63,106 nt of DNA from the NCBI GenBank assembly GCA_024680595.1, contig JAILCB010000051.1:1-63106 (forward strand), in the 5' to 3' direction. A model generated the notes under the pieces. The model had not been told where the DNA came from and searched no databases. It saw only the letters and a program-made list of their open reading frames with translations. The translations under genes and the position numbers were made by a program. Every line of letters starts with the position of its first letter. The stretch's first letter is position 1. This DNA comes from Lachnospiraceae bacterium (lineage in GTDB: Bacteria > Bacillota > Clostridia > Lachnospirales > Lachnospiraceae). Of the stretch, positions 27,465-36,216 are shown piece by piece.

Positions 27465-27899
27465 TTAAGCCTCTTCTATCTCGTGGATTCGCCTGCTATG
27501 ACGCTCGCCTCCGGAGAAATCAGTAGTAAGGAAGGTGTCTACTATGGACATTGCCATGCCTTCTCCAACAATAAAAGCTCCCAAGCCCAGTACATTGGCG
27601 TCATTGTGAAGCCTGGTCATCTTTGCCATGAAATCATTGGTGCAAAGGGCACAGCGGATGCCGGGCACTTTGTTGGCTGTGATGGAAATTCCTATACCTG
27701 TGGAGCAGATAACGATTCCCCTGTCGGCTTCCCCTGCCGCCACAGCCTTTCCTACAGCTCTTCCAAAGATAGGATAGTCACAGGATTCCTTGCTGTTACA
27801 GCCTAAATCTGTCACCTCATGGCCCAGCTCCTTTAAGTGGGCAATAACTTTATTCTTGAGGTCAAATCCACCGTGGTCACATCCGATTGCAATCTTCAT
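27465..27899 (-). CDS. rpiB: Ribose-5-phosphate isomerase B
   Basis: A cytosolic enzyme interconverting ribose 5-phosphate and ribulose 5-phosphate in the pentose phosphate pathway. It has 144 residues, the normal RpiB length. It starts with the conserved MKIAIGCDHGGFDLKN, whose Asp-His contact the sugar phosphate. It also has the CSTGIGISITANKVPGIRCALC segment with the catalytic Cys-x-x-Gly-Ile-Gly motif, and an HNDANVLGLG block. ATG 27899 is chosen because AAAGGAGG lies about 7 nt upstream; the frame stays open for 15 further codons. It is 43 bp upstream of the wall hydrolase gene on the same strand. Confidence 0.96.
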   Translation of the reverse strand: MKIAIGCDHGGFDLKNKVIAHLKELGHEVTDLGCNSKESCDYPIFGRAVGKAVAAGEADRGIVICSTGIGISITANKVPGIRCALCTNDFMAKMTRLHNDANVLGLGAFIVGEGMAMSIVDTFLTTDFSGGERHSRRIHEIEEA

Positions 27900-28025
27900 T
27901 TGCAGCCTCCTTTCAAGGGCTTTTCCATTTTGCCTGAAAAGCATTTGTCTTATATATTACCAAAAACAATGAAAAACTATAGAGGAGTTTTCATTGAAAT
28001 TGTTAATCTGTTCGTTGACTTCAAA

Positions 28026-28079
28026 ATGTCAGCTGACCCGAATCCCGCCCCAAGTCCCGGGAGCGGGAACGGGATATCT
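28026..28079 (+). repeat. Family B dispersed repeat, copy 1
   Basis: Core ATGTCAGCTGAC...CCGAATCCCGCCCCAAGTCC, sharing ordered blocks with 31374-31444 and 41296-41360. It lies between rpiB and the Sua5-type gene, both minus strand. It contains a GTCCCGGGAGCGGGAAC-like small inverted repeat. Confidence 0.65.
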
Positions 28080-28092
28080 ATGCAGCGGTAGT

Positions 28093-29148
28093 CTATAGCC
28101 GGATAATTCTATGGCCTGCGGCACGGATTAACCGGTTCATGATGGCCATTCCCAGATGGGGGGTGTCGAATTCCTCGGTATAGATCACATCGGCTCCTAA
28201 ATCATCCATTTCCCGTAAGACCTGAAACAGGTTCCGGGCAATTTCTTCCTCCCTGGATCTGGATCCAATGGTCCGGACAAGGGCGCATTGGTAGCGGGAG
28301 GCGGTCTCCTCTGCGGCAATGACCGCGGTTTTCTTTCCCTCCCTTTCTTTCTCGGAGGAGAGGGCATTAATGGCCTCCACAACCTTTTCCTCCGGTCCTT
28401 TGACGATACAGAGCTCCCCCTTTGGGGCATAGTGCTTATATTTCATGCCGGGCGCCTTGGGATGGGCTGATTTATCGGTGAGGCCGTTGACAGAAGGATC
28501 TACACTAATCCGGCCTAATATTTCCTCTAGGGTATGGACATCGATAAAGCCGGGCCGGAGCAGCATAGGGACATCAGAGGTCAGATCAACAATGGTGGAC
28601 TCCAGTCCGATCCCCACCGTTCCCCCATCTATAATTAAAGGAATAATTCCATTCATATCCTCCAGAACATGGGAGGCGGTAGTACAGCTGGGCCGTCCGG
28701 ATCGATTGGCGCTGGGGGCGGCCAGTGGCCGTCCTGAAGCCTTTATGAGTCCCCTTGCCGCGGGATGGGAGGGAAAGCGCACGGCTACGGTATCAAGGCC
28801 TCCTGTGGTCTCCCCGGGCACAAGGGCAGACTTCCTTAGAATCATGGTAAGTGGCCCGGGCCAGAAACGGTCTGCCAGCTTCCATGCCCTGTCCGGAATA
28901 TCTACCGCTATATCCTGAAGAGAATCCATATCGGCAATATGGACAATTAAAGGATTATCCGAAGGCCGGCCCTTGGCAGCGTATATTTTCTCTGAGGAAG
29001 AGGGATTGAGGGCATCTCCTGCCAGACCGTAAACCGTTTCTGTAGGCATGGCCACAAGCCCGCCCTCCCTTATGATTTTTCCTGCCTTCTGCAGCAGCGC
29101 CTCATCCTCTTTTGGGGCGGCGCCAAACAAAACAACATCTGTCTGCAT
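28093..29148 (-). CDS. Sua5/YwlC-type L-threonylcarbamoyladenylate synthase
   Basis: Makes threonylcarbamoyl-AMP from Thr, bicarbonate and ATP, the first step of tRNA t6A37 synthesis. The 351-residue length indicates the two-domain Sua5 type. The YrdC domain (about 10-205) has the KxR...SxN features: PTETVYGLAGDA, KGRPSDNPLIVHI, PLAAPSANRSGRPS and GLESTIVDL. A linker with the SPGMKYKHYAP-like motif (APGMKYKHYAPKG) leads to the C-terminal Sua5 domain. ATG 29148 is supported by GTGGAG 7-8 nt upstream; the open frame begins 7 codons earlier. TsaB, TsaD and TsaE are all encoded 11-16 kb downstream, so the whole pathway is in this window. Confidence 0.94.
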   Translation of the reverse strand: MQTDVVLFGAAPKEDEALLQKAGKIIREGGLVAMPTETVYGLAGDALNPSSSEKIYAAKGRPSDNPLIVHIADMDSLQDIAVDIPDRAWKLADRFWPGPLTMILRKSALVPGETTGGLDTVAVRFPSHPAARGLIKASGRPLAAPSANRSGRPSCTTASHVLEDMNGIIPLIIDGGTVGIGLESTIVDLTSDVPMLLRPGFIDVHTLEEILGRISVDPSVNGLTDKSAHPKAPGMKYKHYAPKGELCIVKGPEEKVVEAINALSSEKEREGKKTAVIAAEETASRYQCALVRTIGSRSREEEIARNLFQVLREMDDLGADVIYTEEFDTPHLGMAIMNRLIRAAGHRIIRL

Positions 29149-29188
29149 CCATATTCTCCACGGAAGCATAAGGAAAATTCTTCCGCAC

Positions 29189-29330
29189 TAAACAAGTCAC
29201 CATTTATCGGCAACAGGGCCTGACACTTATCTGGCCGCATAGGCCACAGTATTCTTTCGCATTAAACAAGTCATTATTTATTGATAATAGGGCCTGACAC
29301 TTATCTGGCCGCATAGGCGGCAATGTCCTC
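29189..29330 (-). repeat. 74-bp tandem duplication over the GH18 gene 3' end
   Basis: The block taaacaagtca...ggcctgacacttatctggccgcatagg occurs at 29189 and 29263 with period 74 bp. One copy encodes the last residues (AYAAR) and stop of the GH18 protein. The other lies just downstream and still reads AYAAR-stop in its own frame. GGCC...GGCC can form a small hairpin. Confidence 0.88.
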
Positions 29331-31136
29331 CCAGATAGAGGCCTCCTCCAGCCCCAGTTTCCAGAAAGCCGCCCCCTGAAGTCCCCAGGTATCCATGAGG
29401 CTGAGCTTGGCCTGGATTGACACCTTGTCCTCCAGCCATATCCGGTAGAGAAAGCCATTCTCCTCCACCTGACCATAATTACAGCCTGAGGCGTCATCCC
29501 AGGAGGCAGTCACCCCTCTGCCGGACAGGAATTCTTTGGCTTCTCCCATACCAACGGCTTTTGTGGATTGAACCACACCATTCTTCTCACTCCAAATTCT
29601 GGAGAAGAAGGGGATTCCGTTAATGACGCGGTTAGGCTCCACATCCTGCAGGGTGGCCTCAATTCCTTCCCGGACAAAGTCAATAGATGCTACAGGTCCG
29701 GCCTCTGTGGAGCTGGCATTGTATTCGTCATATCCCATAATAATAACATAGTCGCAGACCTTTCCCTGCACATCCCTTGAATAATGTTTGGAATAGGCTT
29801 TTGGTACATAATTATCTGCTGACAGCACCAGACCGTTAAGGTGGCAGGCAATGGAGAGCTCCTTTATGAATTGGGCGAAATGAACGCCGGTTTCTCCGGA
29901 AAGGTTTTCAAAGTCCACATTAATTCCGTCCGCTCCAACGGCTTTGACATTATTAATTAAACTCTCGATAAGGCGCTGTCTGACAGAGGTGCGGGAGAGA
30001 ACCGCATAGGCCCCCTCGGTGGGCTGAAAGCCGGATACATTAAAGTTATCAATGACCGGCCAAACCTGGACCCCTGCCGCATGGGCCGCAGCCACATAGT
30101 CCGCAGAGGAGTAGTTTGTCATGCCGCCCTCCGTATCGGACAGGGAGAACCAGGTGGGGGCAATCACATTCATAGAGGCATCCTGGGAGAAGAGGGAGCT
30201 GACACCGCCATTAGCGGTAGAGCTCATTACCTGATGCCATCCCAGGATAATCTTTCTGTCAGGCTGCACCCGATTGAAGACTAGGGCAGGTACATTTCCG
30301 GGAGCTGCCTGTTCCGTCTCCTGGAAATTCTCCAGCCTTCCGTTGTCAATAAAGCCTAAATAACCATCCGGAGTCTCCACCCTGGCCCAGGCACTGTTTG
30401 CGCTGACAATGCGGACAGTGGTGCCGGAATCCAGGCTTGTAACCACATCGCTTTTGGAAGAGGTGTCCACATGGACATAGGTATTCTTTGCCGTATCCGC
30501 AGTGGTTTTTTTGCCAAATTCACTGTGAATGAAAATTCTCTTTGGCTGACTCCGGAAAACCTCCGTCTCCAGTTCGGTATATTGCTGAATCAGCGATAGG
30601 GAGATCCAGGGAGCCCCGTTCCTCTCTATGACATCGCTGCCGCCGTAGGTCCATTGCTCTGTCCTGTCCGGAAGGGTGTAGAGCAAAAGCTTCTCGTTAT
30701 CATCGAAATAAAACCAGTTATTCAGGTTATTTCGGACAAATTCCAGAGATAGATAGGGTTCATCTCCCTGGAAATAGGCCGTCTCATCTGCATAGGACCC
30801 ATTCAGGACGAGGCCGCCCTCCTCCTCAGACTGTATATGAAAAACTGCATTCAAATCAGCTTCTGTTTTCGTTTCAAAAAATCCATCAAAAATTCCCGAG
30901 CGGAAGAGAAAGAATATGGTTCCCGCTATTGCGGCGAATAGGAAGAGAAAGAGCAGGATGCGGAAACCGCCCCCCCTCCGTCGTCTCCTGCTATTTCGCA
31001 CTCTGTCGTTTCTGCCGCCCCTTCCCCTGCTGTTATTCGAGTGCTGCCTGTCGCCTGTGCGTCTGTTGGAACGCCTTCTGGGTTCATTTCTTACTTCATA
31101 ATCAAAATCTTCAAAACCGTCGTCTCTAAGCTTCAT
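29301..31136 (-). CDS. Membrane-anchored GH18-family glycosidase with SH3 domain
   Basis: A 611-residue envelope enzyme. The first 57 residues are very rich in Arg and Gly (cytoplasmic or nucleic-acid-like tail). One membrane helix lies at about 58-80. An extracytoplasmic region like a copper amine oxidase N-terminal (stalk) repeat follows, then a bacterial SH3-like domain (about 225-290). A GH18 TIM barrel of the YaaH/spore-cortex-hydrolase subgroup occupies about 305-611. The strand-4 motif DGINVDFE carries the catalytic Glu. Such enzymes cleave N-acetylglucosaminyl linkages in peptidoglycan or chitin-like polymers. ATG 31136 has AAGGAG 6 nt upstream; the frame extends further only through a dispersed repeat. 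The gene's tail is duplicated downstream. Confidence 0.9.
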   Translation of the reverse strand: MKLRDDGFEDFDYEVRNEPRRRSNRRTGDRQHSNNSRGRGGRNDRVRNSRRRRRGGGFRILLFLFLFAAIAGTIFFLFRSGIFDGFFETKTEADLNAVFHIQSEEEGGLVLNGSYADETAYFQGDEPYLSLEFVRNNLNNWFYFDDNEKLLLYTLPDRTEQWTYGGSDVIERNGAPWISLSLIQQYTELETEVFRSQPKRIFIHSEFGKKTTADTAKNTYVHVDTSSKSDVVTSLDSGTTVRIVSANSAWARVETPDGYLGFIDNGRLENFQETEQAAPGNVPALVFNRVQPDRKIILGWHQVMSSTANGGVSSLFSQDASMNVIAPTWFSLSDTEGGMTNYSSADYVAAAHAAGVQVWPVIDNFNVSGFQPTEGAYAVLSRTSVRQRLIESLINNVKAVGADGINVDFENLSGETGVHFAQFIKELSIACHLNGLVLSADNYVPKAYSKHYSRDVQGKVCDYVIIMGYDEYNASSTEAGPVASIDFVREGIEATLQDVEPNRVINGIPFFSRIWSEKNGVVQSTKAVGMGEAKEFLSGRGVTASWDDASGCNYGQVEENGFLYRIWLEDKVSIQAKLSLMDTWGLQGAAFWKLGLEEASIWEDIAAYAAR

Positions 31137-31157
31137 TATACTCCTTAAAGATACTTG

Positions 31158-31256
31158 TTTTATCGCCGAGCCGCCGAGATGAAATTTGTCGGCTAAAGCC
31201 GGCCGGCGGCCCGCGGACAAGTAGGGTGCGATTTGCATTTTCCCTACTCGATTCTC
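31158..31256 (+). repeat. Family A dispersed hairpin repeat, copy 1
   Basis: TTTATCGC-xx-AGCCGxxGAGATGAAATTTGTCGGCT, then GCGGAC-x-AGTAGGGxGCGATTTGCAT and CCTACTCGATTCTC. Two stems can form: AGCCG/CGGCT and GTAGGG/CCTAC. The same blocks, in order, occur at 39288-39367. Copy 1 has about 18 extra bases (aaagccggccggcggcc) between the stems. It is immediately upstream of the GH18 gene start. Confidence 0.8.
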
Positions 31257-31373
31257 AATGTGAGAACCCCCCACTTCTTGAGTGACGGGTTATGACAAAT
31301 TCGTCTCAGTAGGGGTCAAATCTACCGATGAGATAGGCGCTCTGCAGGAATGCACAGGGATTCGGATAGGAAG

Positions 31374-31444
31374 ATGTCAGCTCCCGCCGAGAAGAATCCC
31401 GCGCCAGGTACCGCAAGCGAAACTTGAATCAATAATATCTATAG
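31374..31444 (+). repeat. Family B dispersed repeat, copy 2
   Basis: Begins ATGTCAGCTCCCGCC and continues GAATCCCGCGCC...GCAAGCGAAACTTGAA. It shares ordered blocks with copies at 28026 and 41296. A GCTATCC...GGATAGC hairpin (about 31446-31468) follows directly. Confidence 0.6.
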
Positions 31445-31723
31445 GGCTATCCGAAAGGAAGGGATAGCAAGTCTTAATTCAAAAAAGAGTAATTATTATA
31501 ACATAAAGAAAAAAAGGTGAAAAGGGCGGAACTGGTTGAAATCCTGTATATTTCCGCAGGGGAAGCTAATTTTCTCCCCCGTGTGATTGAATGGGCGCTT
31601 TGCGGAATGCATGGTTAGCCCCGCCCTTCCGGTCAAACGGATTATAGTGGGTGCTGAGATATCAGCACCTATCAATGAGTATTATGCCATTTTTATTGGT
31701 CCCCGGTTGGGGGCCGGACTACT

Positions 31724-31936
31724 CTAGCCCAGGGTGACCCTGTCGAAACGAATCTCCCTAAGGGTTCCTACATTGTCCCGAACAAAATCGGCCATATAGC
31801 CACCGTCGGATTCCATTACGACATCCGCGGTTCTTTCGGGAGATGAGGGCTCACCTTTCAGATAGAGCTCTACACCCCTATCAACATAGTGGCTGAGCGA
31901 TGCGAAAAGCTTTAGCTTTTGGGTGTACTTTCCCAT
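31724..31936 (-). CDS. Small conserved-looking protein, unknown
   Basis: A 70-residue ORF with balanced composition (Lys/Arg/Asp/Glu, Val, Tyr) and no low complexity. That differs from the Ser/Pro/Leu-biased shadow frames elsewhere. It contains a LFASLSHYVDRGVELYLKG helix-like segment and an Asp/Gly/Tyr-rich middle. GAGGAG lies only 2 nt before the ATG, with another GGAG 14 nt upstream, so initiation is uncertain. It sits alone in a gene-poor region between divergent genes. I have no family assignment. It could be a short regulatory or DNA-binding protein, or a non-gene. Confidence 0.5.
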   Translation of the reverse strand: MGKYTQKLKLFASLSHYVDRGVELYLKGEPSSPERTADVVMESDGGYMADFVRDNVGTLREIRFDRVTLG

Positions 31937-32553
31937 GGCTCCTCAAATTTCTCCTTTCCCGTCATCAGTCTCTGCCCGTTTTCCAAAGGAGGACTAGAAC
32001 TGTGATATATCCCTGCCTATACCATTGGCGCATGGGGGCGCAAGACCTAGACGTTAGTATGCTGATGCCTAGGCATCATAATTATTGAAAACCGCCCTTC
32101 CTTAGAGACCGCTCTGACCCTTTGGAAAAACCTGTCGGCCAGAGACCTAAATATACTTGCGCCGCGTGAATAAAAGCTCACTTCATCACATAGTCTGCTA
32201 TTGCGCGGATTCAGAATAAATTTCAGGCAGAAATAGAATGAATCACGCAATATAGTATAGAACCTGGATAATCTGTGATTTGACTGTGAAAAAAGAAATA
32301 TAGAAAAAATTTGTGATAATTGATTGGTCCCGCATTATACGGGCAATGATGGGAAATAACGCAGCGCCCCCGAATCCTCCCTTCCGCATATCCGGTCAGA
32401 ATATCCGGCGGCTTTGAGAAATTATTATACACGGGAAGGGGAAAATTTCAAGACTAAAAATAGAATTTTAAATTTCATATTGTTAATTTGCATGAAGCCT
32501 GTAAAATTAATGATGGTCATTAAGTAAATACCGGCTAAATATACTTAGAATTT

Positions 32554-32582
32554 TTGACATTGATGACTGGCTATGATAAGAT
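32554..32582 (+). promoter_or_regulatory. Sigma-A-type promoter of the TPR/AAA gene
   Basis: TTGACA (32554-32559), a 17-nt spacer, TAAGAT (32577-32582). The predicted start near 32590 leaves a leader of about 50 nt before TTG 32643. Confidence 0.8.
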
Positions 32583-32642
32583 TCATTCTGTATATTTATC
32601 AACAGAATTTATTGGTACGGAGTGTATCCGGGGTGCACCAAA

Positions 32643-35600
32643 TTGGATCGTTTTGAATATAAATTATCTATTTCTGAAATTAAATCTCTAATTGAGAGCC
32701 ATGAGTTTTATGAGGCCATGACCATTGCGGACAACATAGACTGGCGCAGGGTCAGGAGTGTTCAGACGCTTTGTATGATCTCTGAGATTTATATTGTAAA
32801 CCGTAGGTATGATGAGGCCAAGGATATCCTAATGCTGGCCTACAACCGGCATCCGGGCGGAAGAAATGTCATATATGCCCTCTGTGAGCTGGCCATTAAG
32901 ATGAAGGATATCACGGAGGCTGTGGAATATTTAAATCAATATATTAAGGTGGCGGGCAATGATCCCGGTGTCTATATTTTGCAATATAGGCTTTATCAGT
33001 CTCAGGGTGTGGGCCTGGATGAGTGTATTGAGGTTCTGAAGAGACTGAAAAGCCTCGATTATCAGGAGAAATGGGCCTATGAGCTGGCACTGCTCTATCA
33101 TAAGAGCGGTCAGCAGACCCTGTGTGTTTCTGAATGCGATGAAATGATCGTCTGGTTTGGGCGGGGGCCTTATGTGACTAAGGCTCTGGAGTTAAAGATG
33201 CTCTATAGCGATCTTACTCCTGATCAGATGAGAAAGTATGAGCAGGCCGGCGGAAAGATTGAGAAGGCGGGGAGCTTTTCTGTGCCGGAGGAGGAGACTC
33301 AGGTTAAGCAGAAGGACGAGAGTATCCCTATCGAGATTACCCAGGTTCGCCCCTCTAAGCAGCCGACCCAGAGGATTCCCGAAAAGGAAGTGAATCATAG
33401 GATTGATGCGGAGAGTATAAAGGTTTCTCCCATTAATTTGGATAAGTTTAGTACACTGAATCTGGAGGCAGAGCTCAAAAAGAATATGAATGAGCTGGCG
33501 GAAAAGACGGGAGAGCCTTTGAAGCAGCCGGAGCTGCCTATAATTCCGGCTGTTCCGATGGAGAAGGCTTCAGAGGAACCGCTGCCGACTATTCAGGAGC
33601 CGGATCTGCTACAGGCAGAGACCCCGGGTCCGGCGGATTCTCAATTAACTGAGACAGCCCGGGACAAGAGCGGGGCAGTGGCGGCTGAGGCCGCAGGAAA
33701 TGTCTCAGCCAATAGTCAGGCTGAGGTCACAGTAAATGTCCCGGATAGTAGTCAGGCAGTGGCGGCTAAAGCCGCAGGAAATGTCCCGGATAGTAGTCAT
33801 GCAGTGGCGGCCGAGACCGCTGGAAATGTTTCGGACAATAGCCGTCTTGAGCCGGGTCAGACTGCGTCCAATGCTTTGGACAATAGCCGTTATGTGCCGG
33901 TTCAGGCCGCAGGAAATGTCCCTGATAATAGTCAGGCAGTGCCGGTTCAGGCCTCTACAGATGTCCCGGAGACCGCAGCCGCCGTAAAGCAGCCCATAGT
34001 GACCGGTCCGGAGATGGGGACCCCTACAGGGCCTCAAGACATGACGAATATTGGGGATAGTACGGATTTGCACATCCAGGCCCCTTATTTATATCCAACA
34101 AATATGCCGGCAACTTTGAATCCGGCAAATGAATCCGGCCAGACTGACATGGAGGCATCCATGAGTTCTGCCGGAGCGGCTAGGGCTGCCGCCATGGTGG
34201 GAGCCTCGATGCCTGTAGCCTATACCTATCCAAATATGCAGGAGGATCCTAATAGCAAGCGCTTTGCCAAGATTCTGACCGAGGACTATGATGGCCAAAT
34301 CAGCCTAAATGTGCCGGATGCTCCGGATAGCCTGGAGAGGCAGATTACCGGACAGCTTAATATTCAGGACATCCTAAACAGCTGGAATGAGCAGAAGGAC
34401 GGGAATGGGCAGAGCGGCTCCGAGGATGCCAAGCGCTGGGCCGGCGCCCGGATTGCCATGGAGACACCACCGCAGGAGTCCAGAAAGCCTGCCATGACCA
34501 GGGAAGAGCTGCTGGTTACCTCTGATCTGTCCAATCTCCTGGAAGCCAAGATGGCCATGGATGCCAAGGAGCGGGAAGAGCAGGAGAGGAGAGAGGCTGA
34601 TGCTTCTGAAGGGGAAAATCATGATGAAGGTCAACAGACCGATTTGACCGAAGGATCGGATTCAGGTGAACTGCATGCAGAGGCCGGGGATGGCCTTGGA
34701 ATAGAGGAGGCGGAGCAAGGGCTTTCAGAAGAACAGGAAGAGGTTAGCCCCCTTCTGCCCCGGAATAAGCGGGATAATGAGGAGGCTTCTAAAGCCGGCA
34801 CAAGTCAATTTGGCTCCCAAATTCTCTTTGGTAAAGGGGACGGGGCGGAGGCGGTTTACCCCCGTGAGAGTTTCGGGGATTCGTCACCTCAGGACCATGA
34901 AGACGGTTCCGGTGATGCTACAGAGACAGTAGCTCTGAGACCGGACAGCTCCAGAAGCAGGAGAAAAGGTAATCGCAGAAGATCAGCGGATTTCAGCGTT
35001 CATACCGCACTAGATGAGGATAGTAAGAGTCCGGGATATGACAGAGGCTTTGCGGAAGAGGCAAATACCTTCCCGGCAGCAAAGGAGCCTGCCTCCGATG
35101 AGGGAGAATATCCTGTTACGGATTTCCTGGCGGAAAAAACCGACAGGGAAGAGGATGGATTTGAAGAATCGGAATTGGTGGAGGAGACTCTAGAGGATAA
35201 GCATCCCGGCAAGACGAAAAAGAGATTCTTCCATTCCGGGGAGGATGAGCCGGAGAATGCTGACTGGTCCGGCGATGAGAACTGGGAGGATGAGGCTGAA
35301 GAAGAGGATAGGCCTTCTACCAGGAAGAACAGGAAGAAAAAGAAGGGCGGGGACAAGGCTTCGAAAAAGGATAAGAAGAAGGTGAGCCGAAATCCCTATA
35401 CCGGGACTGAGATTTCCATGGAAGAGCCCCAAATAGACGGTTTCAGCGAAGAGGAGCAGGAAATATTCGCCGAATTCCTGCCAATGCATGATATGCCTGA
35501 GATCATACAGTCTGCCCTTTCTCAAATGAGCTTACAGGGATCCACAGGAAATGTGGTTATTACAGGAAACGAACAGGATGCCAGAATCGATTTGGCCCGG

Positions 35601-36182
35601 AACCTGTCCAGGGCTATGGAGCTCAGAACACCTAACTTCATAGGAAAGGTTGCCAAAATCGCCGCTGATGTCTTTAATACCAAGGACATTACAAAGGCTG
35701 TCAATTCCCTGCAAGGCGGAGCCCTTGTTATTGAGAGGGCGGCGGATTTGTCGGAATCCTCTGTGACGGCTTTGAGGGATGTACTTATGCAGCCTTCTAC
35801 CAGCATAGTGGTGATTTTGGAGGAGAGTAAGCCTGTACTCAAGCTACTGGAGAAGAAGGCACCCTGGCTGTCAGAACTCTTTAATATTAGGATAGACATA
35901 CCGGTATATTCCAATCACGACTTAGTTCTTCACGGCAGGAAGTATGCCCGTGAAAGGGAGTATTCCATAGATGAGCTGGGTATTTTGGAGCTTTTCCGCA
36001 GAATTGATGAAAGGCAGACAGCTGACCACATGGTCTCTCCCGCGGAAGTGGAAAAGATAGTGGATAAGGCAATCGCCAAGGTCAATAAGCACGGGGTGAG
36101 GTTTTTCAAGGATATTGTTCTGGGGAAACGCTATGATGACGAGGATCTCATCATCCTAAGAGATAAGGATTTTTCTTCATAA
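32643..36182 (+). CDS. TPR protein with degenerate AAA+ C-terminal domain
   Basis: A 1179-residue cytosolic protein of unknown function. Residues 1-195 form TPR-like helical repeats (MDRFEYKLSISEIKSL at the start). Residues 200-950 are a very long disordered region, rich in Pro/Ala/Glu, with about six 15-residue repeats at 351-446 and Glu/Asp- and Lys-rich tracts near 880-930. Residues about 955-1179 resemble a CbxX-like AAA+ module that has lost catalysis: the P-loop position reads GNEQDARI (975-982, no GKT), and the Walker B equivalent ends ALVIER (1027-1032) instead of DE. The TPR-plus-AAA layout recalls EccA. TTG 32643 is favoured (GGGGTG 7 nt upstream), since GTG 32622 has its GGAG touching the codon. 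glgB follows after 34 nt. Confidence 0.8.
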   Translation: MDRFEYKLSISEIKSLIESHEFYEAMTIADNIDWRRVRSVQTLCMISEIYIVNRRYDEAKDILMLAYNRHPGGRNVIYALCELAIKMKDITEAVEYLNQYIKVAGNDPGVYILQYRLYQSQGVGLDECIEVLKRLKSLDYQEKWAYELALLYHKSGQQTLCVSECDEMIVWFGRGPYVTKALELKMLYSDLTPDQMRKYEQAGGKIEKAGSFSVPEEETQVKQKDESIPIEITQVRPSKQPTQRIPEKEVNHRIDAESIKVSPINLDKFSTLNLEAELKKNMNELAEKTGEPLKQPELPIIPAVPMEKASEEPLPTIQEPDLLQAETPGPADSQLTETARDKSGAVAAEAAGNVSANSQAEVTVNVPDSSQAVAAKAAGNVPDSSHAVAAETAGNVSDNSRLEPGQTASNALDNSRYVPVQAAGNVPDNSQAVPVQASTDVPETAAAVKQPIVTGPEMGTPTGPQDMTNIGDSTDLHIQAPYLYPTNMPATLNPANESGQTDMEASMSSAGAARAAAMVGASMPVAYTYPNMQEDPNSKRFAKILTEDYDGQISLNVPDAPDSLERQITGQLNIQDILNSWNEQKDGNGQSGSEDAKRWAGARIAMETPPQESRKPAMTREELLVTSDLSNLLEAKMAMDAKEREEQERREADASEGENHDEGQQTDLTEGSDSGELHAEAGDGLGIEEAEQGLSEEQEEVSPLLPRNKRDNEEASKAGTSQFGSQILFGKGDGAEAVYPRESFGDSSPQDHEDGSGDATETVALRPDSSRSRRKGNRRRSADFSVHTALDEDSKSPGYDRGFAEEANTFPAAKEPASDEGEYPVTDFLAEKTDREEDGFEESELVEETLEDKHPGKTKKRFFHSGEDEPENADWSGDENWEDEAEEEDRPSTRKNRKKKKGGDKASKKDKKKVSRNPYTGTEISMEEPQIDGFSEEEQEIFAEFLPMHDMPEIIQSALSQMSLQGSTGNVVITGNEQDARIDLARNLSRAMELRTPNFIGKVAKIAADVFNTKDITKAVNSLQGGALVIERAADLSESSVTALRDVLMQPSTSIVVILEESKPVLKLLEKKAPWLSELFNIRIDIPVYSNHDLVLHGRKYAREREYSIDELGILELFRRIDERQTADHMVSPAEVEKIVDKAIAKVNKHGVRFFKDIVLGKRYDDEDLIILRDKDFSS
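33693..33980 (+). repeat. About 45-bp coding tandem repeat (15-aa units)
   Basis: Around six units of the form AGNVPDNSQAVPVQA with drift encode residues 351-446 in the disordered part of the TPR/AAA protein. The unit length is 15 residues, apart from one shortened unit near the start. Confidence 0.8.
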
Positions 36183-36216
36183 ATTTTTTATAACACCGTA
36201 AAGGGGGTTAATTCAA

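Larger units (their letters stand above)
31137..32592. other. Largely gene-free 1.45-kb region
   Basis: Between the divergent GH18 gene and TPR gene. It holds family A and B repeats (31158-31256, 31374-31444), a GCTATCC/GGATAGC hairpin at 31446-31468, a GGTCCCCG/GGGGGCC inverted repeat near 31698-31720, one plausible small minus-strand ORF (31724-31936), the perfect 16-bp palindrome TGATGCCTAGGCATCA (32063-32078) and the TPR gene promoter. No tRNA or recognisable riboswitch was found. Confidence 0.7.

Noticed and set aside
27399-27806. 135-codon plus-strand frame over rpiB
   Set aside because: Antisense to rpiB, whose protein is unmistakable. No RBS.
31137-32592. tRNA, 6S or other structured RNA in the long gene-free region
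   Set aside because: No T-loop-like GTTCGA block with a matching acceptor stem, and no known riboswitch core. The structures seen are dispersed repeats and short palindromes.
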